A stretch of DNA of 64,000 nt from SABI01 sp963678555. Lineage in GTDB: Bacteria > Spirochaetota > Spirochaetia > Sphaerochaetales > Sphaerochaetaceae. How positions within the stretch are numbered: position 1 is the first letter of the stretch; each line of letters starts with the position of its first letter. The translations under genes were made by a program, and so were the position numbers. Shown here in pieces: positions 17,147 through 24,861 of the stretch. The notes under the pieces were generated by a model. The model saw only the letters and a list, made by a program, of their open reading frames with translations, did no database searches and had not been told where the DNA came from. Location: contig OY782871.2 of the NCBI GenBank assembly GCA_963678555.2, positions 496,001 through 560,000 of the forward strand, given 5' to 3'.

Positions 17147-20100
17147 TTACTTACTGAAGTGTTTGACAAGATAGTCTGTGAAGATCTCGTCAAGTCCCTT
17201 ACCGTACATCAGAACCGGCTTATCAAGCATGGTATACCCATCACCGCCAGCTGCAAGGAAGTCGTTGGTAGCAAGGGTGTATGTGGCATCTCTGTCAATA
17301 CTCTTACCATCAATCAGGACTCTCTTGATTCTGCTGCCAGGATCGGAGAACCGGCTGTAGACAATCCTCATACCGCTTGTCTGCGGGAAACCACCGTTTG
17401 CATCAGGGAGCTTCGAATATCCCCATTCAAGGGCATCATAGATATCCTGACCGGTTACTTCAACCACGATAGCAACGTTGTTGAAAGGAAGAACAGTGAT
17501 GATATCTCCTCTGGTAATGTCACCGGCAGAAATACTTGCACGGACTCCACCACCATTGGTGAGAGCAACATCTGCTCCAGTCTCTTCAATCATTGCATCA
17601 GCAATCATGTTACCCAGGTTGGTAGGTCTTGTTCTGACCATCGCCCTAGCACCCTCGAGATCAACTGGAGAGTATGCAACAATCTCACTGGTGATTTTTT
17701 CGATCTTAGCTTGCTGAGAAGCTACATAGCTGGCTACTGTTGGATCTTCCTTCACTTCCGTGATACCGACAGCCTTTGCCAGTTCACTTGTTGAAGGATC
17801 TGAAACCTGTTTACCGGAGATCAGGTATGCAGTCTCACCGACAGCCTTACCGTTTCTCACCTGGACCTCAACAAGACCGACATATTCCATGTAGGATCCT
17901 GCCTGTACGATAAGGGTGTCCTCCACCATCATACCGTTCTCGAGAACCTCATGACTGTGTCCGTCAATGAACAGGTCGATACCATCCAGATTTGCCGCAA
18001 TCTCTTTGCTTGTAATCACAGAGTCAGCATCGTTTCCGACATGACCGAGGACCACAACATAGTCAGCACGCTCTCTTACTACATCAAGTGCGTACTGTGC
18101 GTTCGCAATGACAGCAGGATCCATGAAGGAAAGTCCTTCCACATTCTTCGGATGAGTCTTTGTCTGAGTATCCGGTGTTGTCAGACCGATAACAGCTACA
18201 GTGAATCCATCAAAGTAGTAGAGCTGATAGGGCTGGAACACCCACTCACCCTTTTCATTCAGCACGTTGGCTGACAGAACCTTGAGGTCTGTGTACTGCT
18301 CAGCGAACCTGGCTGCCTCAATCAGACGATCCTTTCCATAATTGAAATCATGGTTACCGGGTGCTACTGCATCATACCCGAGAAGGTCAAGCAGTACACC
18401 TGCTGTCTCCCCTTCGAACATGTTTGTCAGGAGTGTACCGTGAGATACATCACCGGCATCCAGCACAAGAGCTTTGTCCGTCACGCTCTTTCCGAGCTTG
18501 AGCAGAGTTGCCAGTCTGGAGTATCCGACCTGTGAGTCAGAAGGTTCAATTCTTCCGTGTACATCATTGGTGTGGACGATATAGAGATTGAAGTTCTTCG
18601 CATCTCCTGCTGTCTTCACAATAACATCTTCAGGAACATCAGGTCCTGCAGGAGCGGCTTCAGCCACTTCAGCTTTCACTTCAGCTTTCACTTCAGCTTT
18701 CACTTCAGCCTTGACTTCAGCAATCACCTTCTTCGCTTCAGGAGCCTTGACAGATGCTGCATAGGCAGCTTTCACACCGTCAACATATGCCTGTACCTGC
18801 GGGTGTGCAGGAACATTCGTTATTCCCATCGCTTTCGCAAGCGGTGAAGTCGAGGGACTAATCACGTCCTTCGCTGTGATCCTCACCGGTGAGATCCGTA
18901 CTGCTTCGTCATTCTTGACCTGTACTTCCACAAGTCCGACGCTGCTCAGCTTCGCTCCGGCATTCACGATCACTGTGGATCCAACCTTCTTGCCATTGGC
19001 AGGTGCCATCGCATCAGCACCGTCAATGATCAGGTCGATCCCCTTCACGTTCTGCGCAATCACTTCGCTCGCATTATCTACTCCGTACGCATTGCCGATA
19101 TTTCCAAGAAGAACGACAAAGTCTGCCTGCTCTCTTACAACATCAACCGCATACTGTGCGTTGTCGATCACTGCCTGGTCAAGGAAGGAGAGTCCTTCTG
19201 TATCTGCCGGGGGTGCAGTAGCTCCAATCACAGCAACAACAAAGTCATTGTAATAGTAGAGCTGATACGGCTGGAAAATCCATTCGCCCTTGGCGTTCAG
19301 TACGTTGGCGGACAGAACCTTGAGATTCGTGTTCTCTTCAGCAAACTTCGCCGCAGCTTTCAGATAATCAGCACCGTAGGCAAAGTCGGCAGGACCCGGT
19401 GCAACAGCATCGTATCCAAGTGCCTGCAGCATTACTCCGGCAGGTTCACCGTAGAACGCTTCAACTTCAGCACTTCCACTCGCTACGTTACCAGCGTCAA
19501 GAAGCATGGTCTTGTTCGTCAGTGAACTGCCATACTGAATCCCGGTCGCCAGTCTCGCATACCCGATACCCTCATCAAGAGCACCAAGTACATCATTGGT
19601 GTGCGCAATATACAGATTGAAAGCTTCAGCCTTGTCATTGCTCTTCACTACCATATCTGCTGTCGGGGCTTTGCGTGCAACCTTAGCTACCGGTGCAGGG
19701 GCTTCTTTCACTTCAGCCTTGACTTCAGCCTTGGCTTCGGCAATCACCTTCTTCGCGTCAGGAGCCTTGGTGCCGGCTGCATAGGCAGCTTTCACACCGT
19801 CAACATATGCCTGTACCTGCGGGTGTGCAGGAACATTCGTTATTCCCATCGCTTTCGCAAGCGGTGAAGTCGAGGGACTAATCACGTCCTTCGCTGTGAT
19901 CCTCACCGGTGAGATCCGTACTGCTTCGTCATTCTTGACCTGTACTTCCACAAGTCCGACGCTGCTCAGCTTCGCTCCGGCATTCACGATCACTGTGGAT
20001 CCAACCTTCTTGCCATTGGCAGGTGCCATCGCATCAGCACCATCAATGATCAGGTCGATCCCCTTCACGTTCTGCGCAATCACTTCGCTCGCATTATCTA

Positions 20101-20956
20101 CTCCGTACGCATTGCCGATGTTTCCAAGAAGAACGACAAAGTCTGCCTGCTCTCTTACAACATCAACCGCATACTGTGCGTTGTCGATCACTGCCTGGTC
20201 AAGGAAGGAGAGTCCTTCTGTATCTGCCGGGGGTGCAGTAGCTCCAATCACAGCAACAACAAAGTCATTGTAATAGTAGAGCTGATACGGCTGGAAAATC
20301 CATTCGCCCTTGGCGTTCAGTACGTTGGCGGACAGAACCTTGAGATTCGTGTTCTCTTCAGCAAACTTCGCCGCAGCTTTCAGATAATCAGCACCGTAGG
20401 CAAAGTCGGCAGGACCCGGTGCAACAGCATCGTATCCAAGTGCCTGTAGCATTACTCCGGCAGGTTCACCGTAGAACGCTTCAACTTCAGCACTTCCACT
20501 CGCTACGTTACCAGCGTCAAGAAGCATGGTCTTGTTCGTCAGTGAACTGCCATACTGAATCCCGGTCGCCAGTCTCGCATACCCGATACCCTCATCAAGA
20601 GCACCAAGTACATCATTGGTGTGCGCAATATACAGATTGAAAGCTTCAGCCTTGTCATTGCTCTTCACTACCATATCTGCTGTCGGGGCTTTGCGTGCAA
20701 CCTCAGCTACCGGTGCAGGGGCTTCTTTCACTTCAGCTACTGGTGCAGGTGCTTCTTCGGCCACTTCTTCCGTCGGCGCTACTTCAGCAGCCACTACTTC
20801 TGGTGCTGCGGGAGCCTCTGGTGCTGCGGGAGCCGGGATATCTTCTACTTTCTCTGTTGTCTGACAACCGATGAAAGCAAACGCGATCAAAGCTACCAGC
20901 AGAGCTGTGATAAGACTTCTTGAAAGACGTTTCACGTGTTTCCTCCTCATGGACAT
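17147..20956 (-). CDS. Triple-module 5'-nucleotidase/UshA-like lipoprotein
   Basis: A 1269-residue lipoprotein. A signal peptide ends in the relaxed lipobox AFIGC (Cys31), then an Ala/Pro/Glu/Val linker (about 40-95). Three metallophosphatase modules follow: A (about 105-425), B (about 445-765, A shifted by 340 residues and almost identical) and C (about 788-1110), then a 5'-nucleotidase C-terminal domain (about 1115-1265; TNLGNMIADAM, ALTNGGGVR). Module C has the full metal set: HTNDVHG (H795), DAGDVSHG, GNHDFNYG, GHVGND, DGHSHE. A and B have lost it: HTNDVLG, DAGNVASG, GPADFAYG, GNIGN, DGADAM. So only C can be catalytic, hydrolysing nucleotides or UDP-sugars outside the cytoplasm; A and B may be binding or spacer modules. 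KAEV repeats link B and C. Family members usually have one module of about 550 residues. Confidence 0.93.
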   Translation of the reverse strand: MSMRRKHVKRLSRSLITALLVALIAFAFIGCQTTEKVEDIPAPAAPEAPAAPEVVAAEVAPTEEVAEEAPAPVAEVKEAPAPVAEVARKAPTADMVVKSNDKAEAFNLYIAHTNDVLGALDEGIGYARLATGIQYGSSLTNKTMLLDAGNVASGSAEVEAFYGEPAGVMLQALGYDAVAPGPADFAYGADYLKAAAKFAEENTNLKVLSANVLNAKGEWIFQPYQLYYYNDFVVAVIGATAPPADTEGLSFLDQAVIDNAQYAVDVVREQADFVVLLGNIGNAYGVDNASEVIAQNVKGIDLIIDGADAMAPANGKKVGSTVIVNAGAKLSSVGLVEVQVKNDEAVRISPVRITAKDVISPSTSPLAKAMGITNVPAHPQVQAYVDGVKAAYAAGTKAPDAKKVIAEAKAEVKAEVKEAPAPVAKVARKAPTADMVVKSNDKAEAFNLYIAHTNDVLGALDEGIGYARLATGIQYGSSLTNKTMLLDAGNVASGSAEVEAFYGEPAGVMLQALGYDAVAPGPADFAYGADYLKAAAKFAEENTNLKVLSANVLNAKGEWIFQPYQLYYYNDFVVAVIGATAPPADTEGLSFLDQAVIDNAQYAVDVVREQADFVVLLGNIGNAYGVDNASEVIAQNVKGIDLIIDGADAMAPANGKKVGSTVIVNAGAKLSSVGLVEVQVKNDEAVRISPVRITAKDVISPSTSPLAKAMGITNVPAHPQVQAYVDGVKAAYAASVKAPEAKKVIAEVKAEVKAEVKAEVKAEVAEAAPAGPDVPEDVIVKTAGDAKNFNLYIVHTNDVHGRIEPSDSQVGYSRLATLLKLGKSVTDKALVLDAGDVSHGTLLTNMFEGETAGVLLDLLGYDAVAPGNHDFNYGKDRLIEAARFAEQYTDLKVLSANVLNEKGEWVFQPYQLYYFDGFTVAVIGLTTPDTQTKTHPKNVEGLSFMDPAVIANAQYALDVVRERADYVVVLGHVGNDADSVITSKEIAANLDGIDLFIDGHSHEVLENGMMVEDTLIVQAGSYMEYVGLVEVQVRNGKAVGETAYLISGKQVSDPSTSELAKAVGITEVKEDPTVASYVASQQAKIEKITSEIVAYSPVDLEGARAMVRTRPTNLGNMIADAMIEETGADVALTNGGGVRASISAGDITRGDIITVLPFNNVAIVVEVTGQDIYDALEWGYSKLPDANGGFPQTSGMRIVYSRFSDPGSRIKRVLIDGKSIDRDATYTLATNDFLAAGGDGYTMLDKPVLMYGKGLDEIFTDYLVKHFSK
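18770..20738 (-). repeat. 1020-bp direct duplication inside the nucleotidase gene
   Basis: Bases from about 18770 to 19718 match bases from about 19790 to 20738 at an offset of exactly 1020. I count about four differences in roughly 950 aligned bases (for example near 19021/20041, 19100/20120, 19427/20447 and 19684/20704). The offset is a multiple of three, so the duplication is in frame and gives modules A and B of the protein. Confidence 0.95.
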
Positions 20957-21215
20957 TCTATTGAGTCATTATACATAACTACTATAACACACGGCATGAA
21001 GTTTTGATACAGAAAAAATCCGGTCAATACATGAAAAACATGTTCCTGAGACAATTCCAACGTATCGTCCTTTCATTCCGGACATCATACAGAATAAATA
21101 TACTAGGAAATCATCCTTTTTTCCAATTCTTTTTCTTCATTTCATCTCAGATTGTTTCAAATTCATCAACAACCTTATTCTAGATAACAAAATGCGCATA
21201 CAAATCGGGTCACAT

Positions 21216-21268
21216 AAAAGGAAAGCCCCCCGACAATCATGACCGAATCATAATTCAGCCGGGCTTTC
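21216..21268 (-). terminator. Possible terminator, minus strand
   Basis: On the minus strand GAAAGCCC at one end pairs with GGGCTTTC at the other, with further partial pairing between, followed by CCTTTT. It would end a short transcript that begins to the right (21250-21624). Confidence 0.55.
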
Positions 21269-21412
21269 ATCTTCACCTGCCAGTTCATACACGTTTCCAG
21301 ACGGCAAAATGTACCCCGGCCAGGCATACCCATCCTTCTGAACAGGGCTCAAGGCAGACACACAATAAAAAAACCCATACCTGTGATGAACCTGGTTCAG
21401 TTCATAAAGCAT
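21248..21412 (-). CDS. Possible very small protein
   Basis: An open frame of 54 codons from ATG at 21410-21412 to TGA at 21248-21250. The C-terminal 35 residues look protein-like (SPVQKDGYAWPGYILPSGNV then YELAGEDESPAEL), but the first part overlaps the terminator of the 56-residue gene upstream and no ribosome site is visible; a GTG start giving 37 residues is an alternative. It ends inside a second terminator-like hairpin, which would suit a small transcribed gene. Could equally be chance or a gene remnant. Confidence 0.25.
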   Translation of the reverse strand: MLYELNQVHHRYGFFYCVSALSPVQKDGYAWPGYILPSGNVYELAGEDESPAEL

Positions 21413-21417
21413 GGGTT
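21366..21417 (-). terminator. Terminator after the 56-residue gene
   Basis: On the minus strand AACCCAT ... ATGGGTT encloses an inner TGAAC/GTTCA stem and is followed by a run of seven T residues. It lies 37 bases beyond the stop codon at 21454. It shares its flanking sequence with the terminator at 48142-48176. Confidence 0.75.
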
Positions 21418-21453
21418 ATTCGCATTGCCACCATGAAGGGTGCCGTAAGGCGC

Positions 21454-21624
21454 CTACATGAGGTCTTTCGGTTTTCGTGCGGTGTTCCCGCTCTTTTCAC
21501 AGTAGGCTACATGCTTGAGCTTACCATTCTCGAAGACTGACTTCATCTTGATTGTACCGCCCCAGCGGCTTGTGAGAATCTTTGCACCACTTCTTCGTGC
21601 GTTCTTTGATACAGGACCTGCCAT
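21454..21624 (-). CDS. Small basic protein, 56 residues
   Basis: From ATG at 21622-21624 to TAG at 21454-21456. GGAGG lies 9 bases before the start and a terminator follows the stop, so it is a well-formed small gene. The protein starts MAGPVSKNARRSGAKILTSR, has WGGTIKMKSVFENGKLKHVA in the middle and ends in GNTARKPKDLM. It is rich in Lys and Arg, has one Cys and no membrane helix. This is the size and charge of a ribosome- or nucleic-acid-associated protein, but I do not recognise the family. Function unknown. Confidence 0.72.
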   Translation of the reverse strand: MAGPVSKNARRSGAKILTSRWGGTIKMKSVFENGKLKHVAYCEKSGNTARKPKDLM

Positions 21625-21724
21625 ATTTTTATTCCTCCGTGATTTGCTGTGTGTACTTTGACGACATACTATAGCAAATACTTTTCATTTCGTCAAAGCC
21701 CTTTGATACACTTATCACAATTTA

Positions 21725-21753
21725 TTGAAACGATCCCGGGATTGGTCTATAGT
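21725..21753 (+). promoter_or_regulatory. Sigma-70-type promoter for yidD
   Basis: TTGAAA (21725-21730) and TATAGT (21748-21753) are separated by exactly 17 bases. The predicted transcription start is about 21760, next to the GTG codon at 21761. Confidence 0.55.
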
Positions 21754-21760
21754 CGTACTG

Positions 21761-22078
21761 GTGAAACAGACTTTGAAACGCATCCATACGGGACTCAAGG
21801 AAGCAGCCCTCCTGCCGGTTCATTTCTACCGGTTCTTTGTAAGTCCTCATCTGCCGCCCTCCTGTATCTACGACCCTACCTGCTCCTCATATATGGTCAA
21901 GGCAGTCAGGACGCACGGCATATTCAAAGGATCAGCACTGGGAGTCCTCCGCATCCTCCGCTGTCACCACACACTGTTCCATGGCGGGTACGACCCTGTG
22001 CCCGAACAGTGGTCAAAGGATGCCCTCTTCCATCCCTACCGGGTATTTTTCCGACATGGGAAAACCCGACGGCGGTGA
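21761..22078 (+). CDS. yidD: Membrane protein insertion efficiency factor YidD
   Basis: A protein of about 105 residues with the full YidD pattern: FYRFFVSPHLPPSCIYDPTC, SSYMVKAVRTHGIFKG, and LRCHHTLFHGGYDPVP. YidD sits at the inner membrane and helps YidC and Sec insert proteins; it often lies in the rpmH-rnpA-yidC cluster, which is not the case here. The start is uncertain. A longer frame from TTG at 21725 overlaps the -35 box of a good promoter, whose start point falls at GTG 21761; I chose that codon, which would give an almost leaderless message. No AGGAGG is visible near either codon. Confidence 0.9.
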   Translation: MKQTLKRIHTGLKEAALLPVHFYRFFVSPHLPPSCIYDPTCSSYMVKAVRTHGIFKGSALGVLRILRCHHTLFHGGYDPVPEQWSKDALFHPYRVFFRHGKTRRR

Positions 22079-22080
22079 TA

Positions 22081-22689
22081 TTAATTTGTTATCTCCCTCA
22101 CAAATGAAATAAGCACTCTGAGTGCATTCTCGTTGTGTCCGCCTTCCGGTATGATGATATCCGCATACTCTTTTGACGGTTCGATGAAGTTGAAATGTCC
22201 CGGGCGGGCAACATCCATGTACTGTGTGATGACCGACTGCACCGTCCTCCCGCGCTCGCTTATGTCGCGCTGAAGCCTCCGGATGAACCTGATATCATCC
22301 GGGGTGTCGACGTAGAGTTTCAGGTCAATCAGATCACGCACTCTCTTGTCGTAGAGAATCATCAGACCTTCGATGATCACGAGAGGTTTCGGAGTGACTT
22401 CAAGATACTCATCCTTCCTCCGATGATGAACGAAATCGTACTGAGGCATCAGGACCGAACGGCCTTCCTTCAGATCTTTCAGGTGCGAAACGAGCAGGTC
22501 GGTGTCAAATGCATCGGGGTGATCGAAATTATATGCCGTGATATTCTCATTGCTGATGAAGCTGGCACTATTATAGTAGTTGTCCTGAGGGATGAACACG
22601 AACTCACTCACAACTTCCCGTATCTTTCTCGCGATGGTGGACTTGCCCGAACCTGATCCTCCGGTGATCCCGATAACCTTAACATTCAT
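22081..22689 (-). CDS. udk: Uridine kinase
   Basis: A 202-residue kinase of the uridine kinase/phosphoribulokinase family. The P-loop GITGGSGSGKST is at residues 7-18; PQDNYY, YNFDHPDAFD and VIIEGLMILYDKRVRDL are the family motifs for the nucleoside site and Walker B region, and RRLQRDISERGRT is the lid. It phosphorylates uridine and cytidine with ATP or GTP for pyrimidine salvage. Length matches the family. It is the last gene of a minus-strand group with two small proteins upstream, and is convergent with yidD with only 2 bases between the stops. Confidence 0.95.
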   Translation of the reverse strand: MNVKVIGITGGSGSGKSTIARKIREVVSEFVFIPQDNYYNSASFISNENITAYNFDHPDAFDTDLLVSHLKDLKEGRSVLMPQYDFVHHRRKDEYLEVTPKPLVIIEGLMILYDKRVRDLIDLKLYVDTPDDIRFIRRLQRDISERGRTVQSVITQYMDVARPGHFNFIEPSKEYADIIIPEGGHNENALRVLISFVREITN

Positions 22690-22706
22690 GCTCTATCCTC
22701 TCTCTG

Positions 22707-23096
22707 TCAGATTCTTGCAAAAGCCCACCCCATCGGCGATTCCAGTTTCACCACATACCATGCCCCCTGAGGTATCACACCAGGCATGAGAGAAACATCC
22801 GCGAGAGATGTATCGAGCACGGAGTAAAACGGGGCATCCGGCTTCTGAAGAAACAGCACCTGATGCACCGGCTCACTATCATTCGAAGCAAACCACTGCT
22901 CCCAGCCCTTCCGTGACAGACTGTCCCGGGAGGGAACCGCATGGATCACGATCATCCCTTCTCCCACGGAGACATGCCAGGAATACCCTTCATACAGAAC
23001 CTTCGCTATCGCGGCATCAGGAAACACGGAATGTACGGAGACCCCGATCCGGGAGAAGGCTTTTGCAATGGGGATGAAGTCCGGCGTATCGGTCAT
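22707..23096 (-). CDS. Hypothetical protein, 129 residues
   Basis: A soluble protein without signal peptide or membrane helix, starting MTDTPDFIPIAKAFSRIGVS and with a central GYSWHVSVGEGMIVIHAVPS stretch of alternating hydrophobic residues that suggests a small beta-sheet domain. AGGGAG lies just upstream of the ATG, and the gene is 9 bases downstream of the coiled-coil gene and 17 bases upstream of udk, so it is probably expressed with them. I do not recognise a family. Function unknown. Confidence 0.7.
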   Translation of the reverse strand: MTDTPDFIPIAKAFSRIGVSVHSVFPDAAIAKVLYEGYSWHVSVGEGMIVIHAVPSRDSLSRKGWEQWFASNDSEPVHQVLFLQKPDAPFYSVLDTSLADVSLMPGVIPQGAWYVVKLESPMGWAFARI

Positions 23097-23105
23097 GAGC
23101 TCTCC

Positions 23106-23393
23106 CTAGTAACTGTTGTGCCTGAGCCTTTCAGCTCTATGACGGAGCCTCCAAATTCTCGTATCGATATGCTGCATGTCAATCTGAATCTCGCTCAGCT
23201 GCTTTTCCAGACGTTCGGAGGTGCGAACGAGTTCGACAAGATCAGCACCCTCTCTGCTATGGGAACCGATGGAAAGGAGTTCCTGGTTCAGTTCATCCCG
23301 CTGTTCGCGTTTCTTCTCGAGCTGTACACGGAGAGATTCCACCTCCTGCTCGATTGAATCCATCGTATGTTTTCTGTGTTCTGAGTACGGCAT
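23106..23393 (-). CDS. Small coiled-coil protein
   Basis: A 95-residue, highly charged protein that is almost all predicted helix: residues about 11-90 show heptad spacing of Leu/Ile/Val (EQEVESLRVQLEKKREQRDE, then LVELVRTSERLEKQLSEIQI). No membrane helix. A GAGGGGG site precedes the first ATG; M11 (MDSIEQ) is another possible start. Coiled coils of this size often serve as adaptors. It is grouped with the 129-residue protein and udk. Function unknown. Confidence 0.65.
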   Translation of the reverse strand: MPYSEHRKHTMDSIEQEVESLRVQLEKKREQRDELNQELLSIGSHSREGADLVELVRTSERLEKQLSEIQIDMQHIDTRIWRLRHRAERLRHNSY

Positions 23394-23458
23394 ATATCCA
23401 CTACCCCCTCGTGAAGTATATCATAGAAACCCTCAGGGTATACATAAAAGAAGAAGGC

Positions 23459-24802
23459 TCAAGGTGAAACAGATCTGAACAGATCGATGACCACATCCTT
23501 GTCCGCTCTGGGGACTGCTCCGGTGGCGATGGCACCGATCAGGGCAGCGCCGAAGGCTGCACCGTCATCGATCTCGGATACGTAGACATCTGTCGCAAAC
23601 AGACGTTCCATGCTTCTTCTGAACAGATGATTCTTCCGTACCGCACTTCCTGTTGCTACCAGTTCGGAGATTGATTCACCCGAGATAAAATCTCTGAGTT
23701 CCTGGATAATCCCGTCCACCGTGGCATTCACCATCTGCCCCATCGTGAAATTATTCAATGTGATATTGGCGTAGGATCCTTTGACAGAGCTGTCGACCCT
23801 CGTACCGGCGAACAGGGGACGGCAGACGATCTGTTCTTCCGACCTGTCTTCATCCGCTGCCTTCTTCATCATATCGAACACCTGTTCGGGGGCGAGAGTT
23901 TCTCCGGTAAGACCTGTGTAGACCGATTCAAAGAAGTTCTTCAGGTTCTCATACGCTTTCCCGCTGGTGAGCGTCGCACCGACATGGATATACCCTGCAT
24001 CTAACAGGTTCCTGAGCTCCATACCCTCTCTGACCTCAGTGGAATCTGACCGGTACGAAAGCTGCCCGCTGGTACCGATACTCACCATTGCAGAGCCCAT
24101 CGTCTCCTTCACGAGACCGAAGAACCCTGCCTGGTTGTCTCCGACAGGATAGAGAACGGGAATACCCTCCTCCGTTGTCCCGGCAACGGCGAACGGCTGA
24201 GAAGGCTCTCTCACTGTTGCCATGGAATCTGTCAGCAGCGCACCTACTATCCGGTCATCGAAACGTTTCGAGACCGGGTCGAACAGTCCCATGGGAGACA
24301 GACAGCTTGCCTCGCTGGCCGTCAGGGGTTTTCCGACAAGGCGTCCTGTTATGTATTCCAGGATACCGCAAAAGCCGACCGCACTGTCCGGCACCAGAGA
24401 GAGGAGCGTGTTCGCGTAGTGGGTCAGAAATCCATACCCCGCAGCCAGACGGGTTCCATACTCCTGTCGGAAAAGGTCCTCGATCATCCTTCCCCTGTGG
24501 AGTATCTCGCTCCTTCTGTCCAGCCACGTCGCATGACCGGATACGGCCATGTTATGAGCATCATAGTAGGTGATGCCGTGAACCTGACCGGTCAGGGTGA
24601 TGGAATCGATCGGCCTGGGCAGTGTATCAATGATGTGACGAACCGTCTGCTCGATGGCGACAGGATCCTGTTCGTACATCAGCGGGTGGGAACTCTCGAT
24701 CCGTCTGTTGTCGAAGGACTCAGAGGAAATGAGTCGTTTCCCTGCCACATCCATAACCATGGCACTGATATGGGTGGTTCCGATATCTATTCCTGCATGC
24801 AT
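23459..24802 (-). CDS. FGGY-family sugar kinase, sedoheptulokinase-like
   Basis: A 447-residue kinase of the ASKHA fold. Residues about 1-230 form the first FGGY domain (IDIGTTHISAMVMD, LTGQVHGITYYD, WLDRRSE) and about 240-440 the second (GDNQAGFFG, SIGTSGQLSYRS, ATGSAVRKNHLFR, DDGAAFGAALIGA). The short length and the TGQVHG motif are closer to sedoheptulokinase than to xylulokinase or glycerol kinase, but the substrate is not certain. It phosphorylates a sugar or polyol with ATP in the cytoplasm. It follows the MFS gene by about 60 bases on the same strand and may share its control. Confidence 0.85.
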   Translation of the reverse strand: MHAGIDIGTTHISAMVMDVAGKRLISSESFDNRRIESSHPLMYEQDPVAIEQTVRHIIDTLPRPIDSITLTGQVHGITYYDAHNMAVSGHATWLDRRSEILHRGRMIEDLFRQEYGTRLAAGYGFLTHYANTLLSLVPDSAVGFCGILEYITGRLVGKPLTASEASCLSPMGLFDPVSKRFDDRIVGALLTDSMATVREPSQPFAVAGTTEEGIPVLYPVGDNQAGFFGLVKETMGSAMVSIGTSGQLSYRSDSTEVREGMELRNLLDAGYIHVGATLTSGKAYENLKNFFESVYTGLTGETLAPEQVFDMMKKAADEDRSEEQIVCRPLFAGTRVDSSVKGSYANITLNNFTMGQMVNATVDGIIQELRDFISGESISELVATGSAVRKNHLFRRSMERLFATDVYVSEIDDGAAFGAALIGAIATGAVPRADKDVVIDLFRSVSP

Positions 24803-24861
24803 ACTCTATGATCCTCCTGATCTTTTACACAAGTTTTACGCAATGAGAAAGTTTTCGCAAG

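Larger units (their letters stand above)
20957..21453. other. Intergenic region with two terminators and a possible tiny ORF
   Basis: Besides two minus-strand terminator-like structures (21216-21268 and 21366-21417), this stretch has A+T-rich sequence upstream of the nucleotidase gene that should hold its promoter (20960-21180). A possible 54-codon frame at 21248-21412 is listed separately. Confidence 0.5.

Noticed and set aside
18557..20923. Plus-strand open frames across the nucleotidase gene
   Set aside because: They are antisense shadows of the duplicated modules and the repeated KAEV/APAPV linkers; the minus-strand reading explains all motifs.
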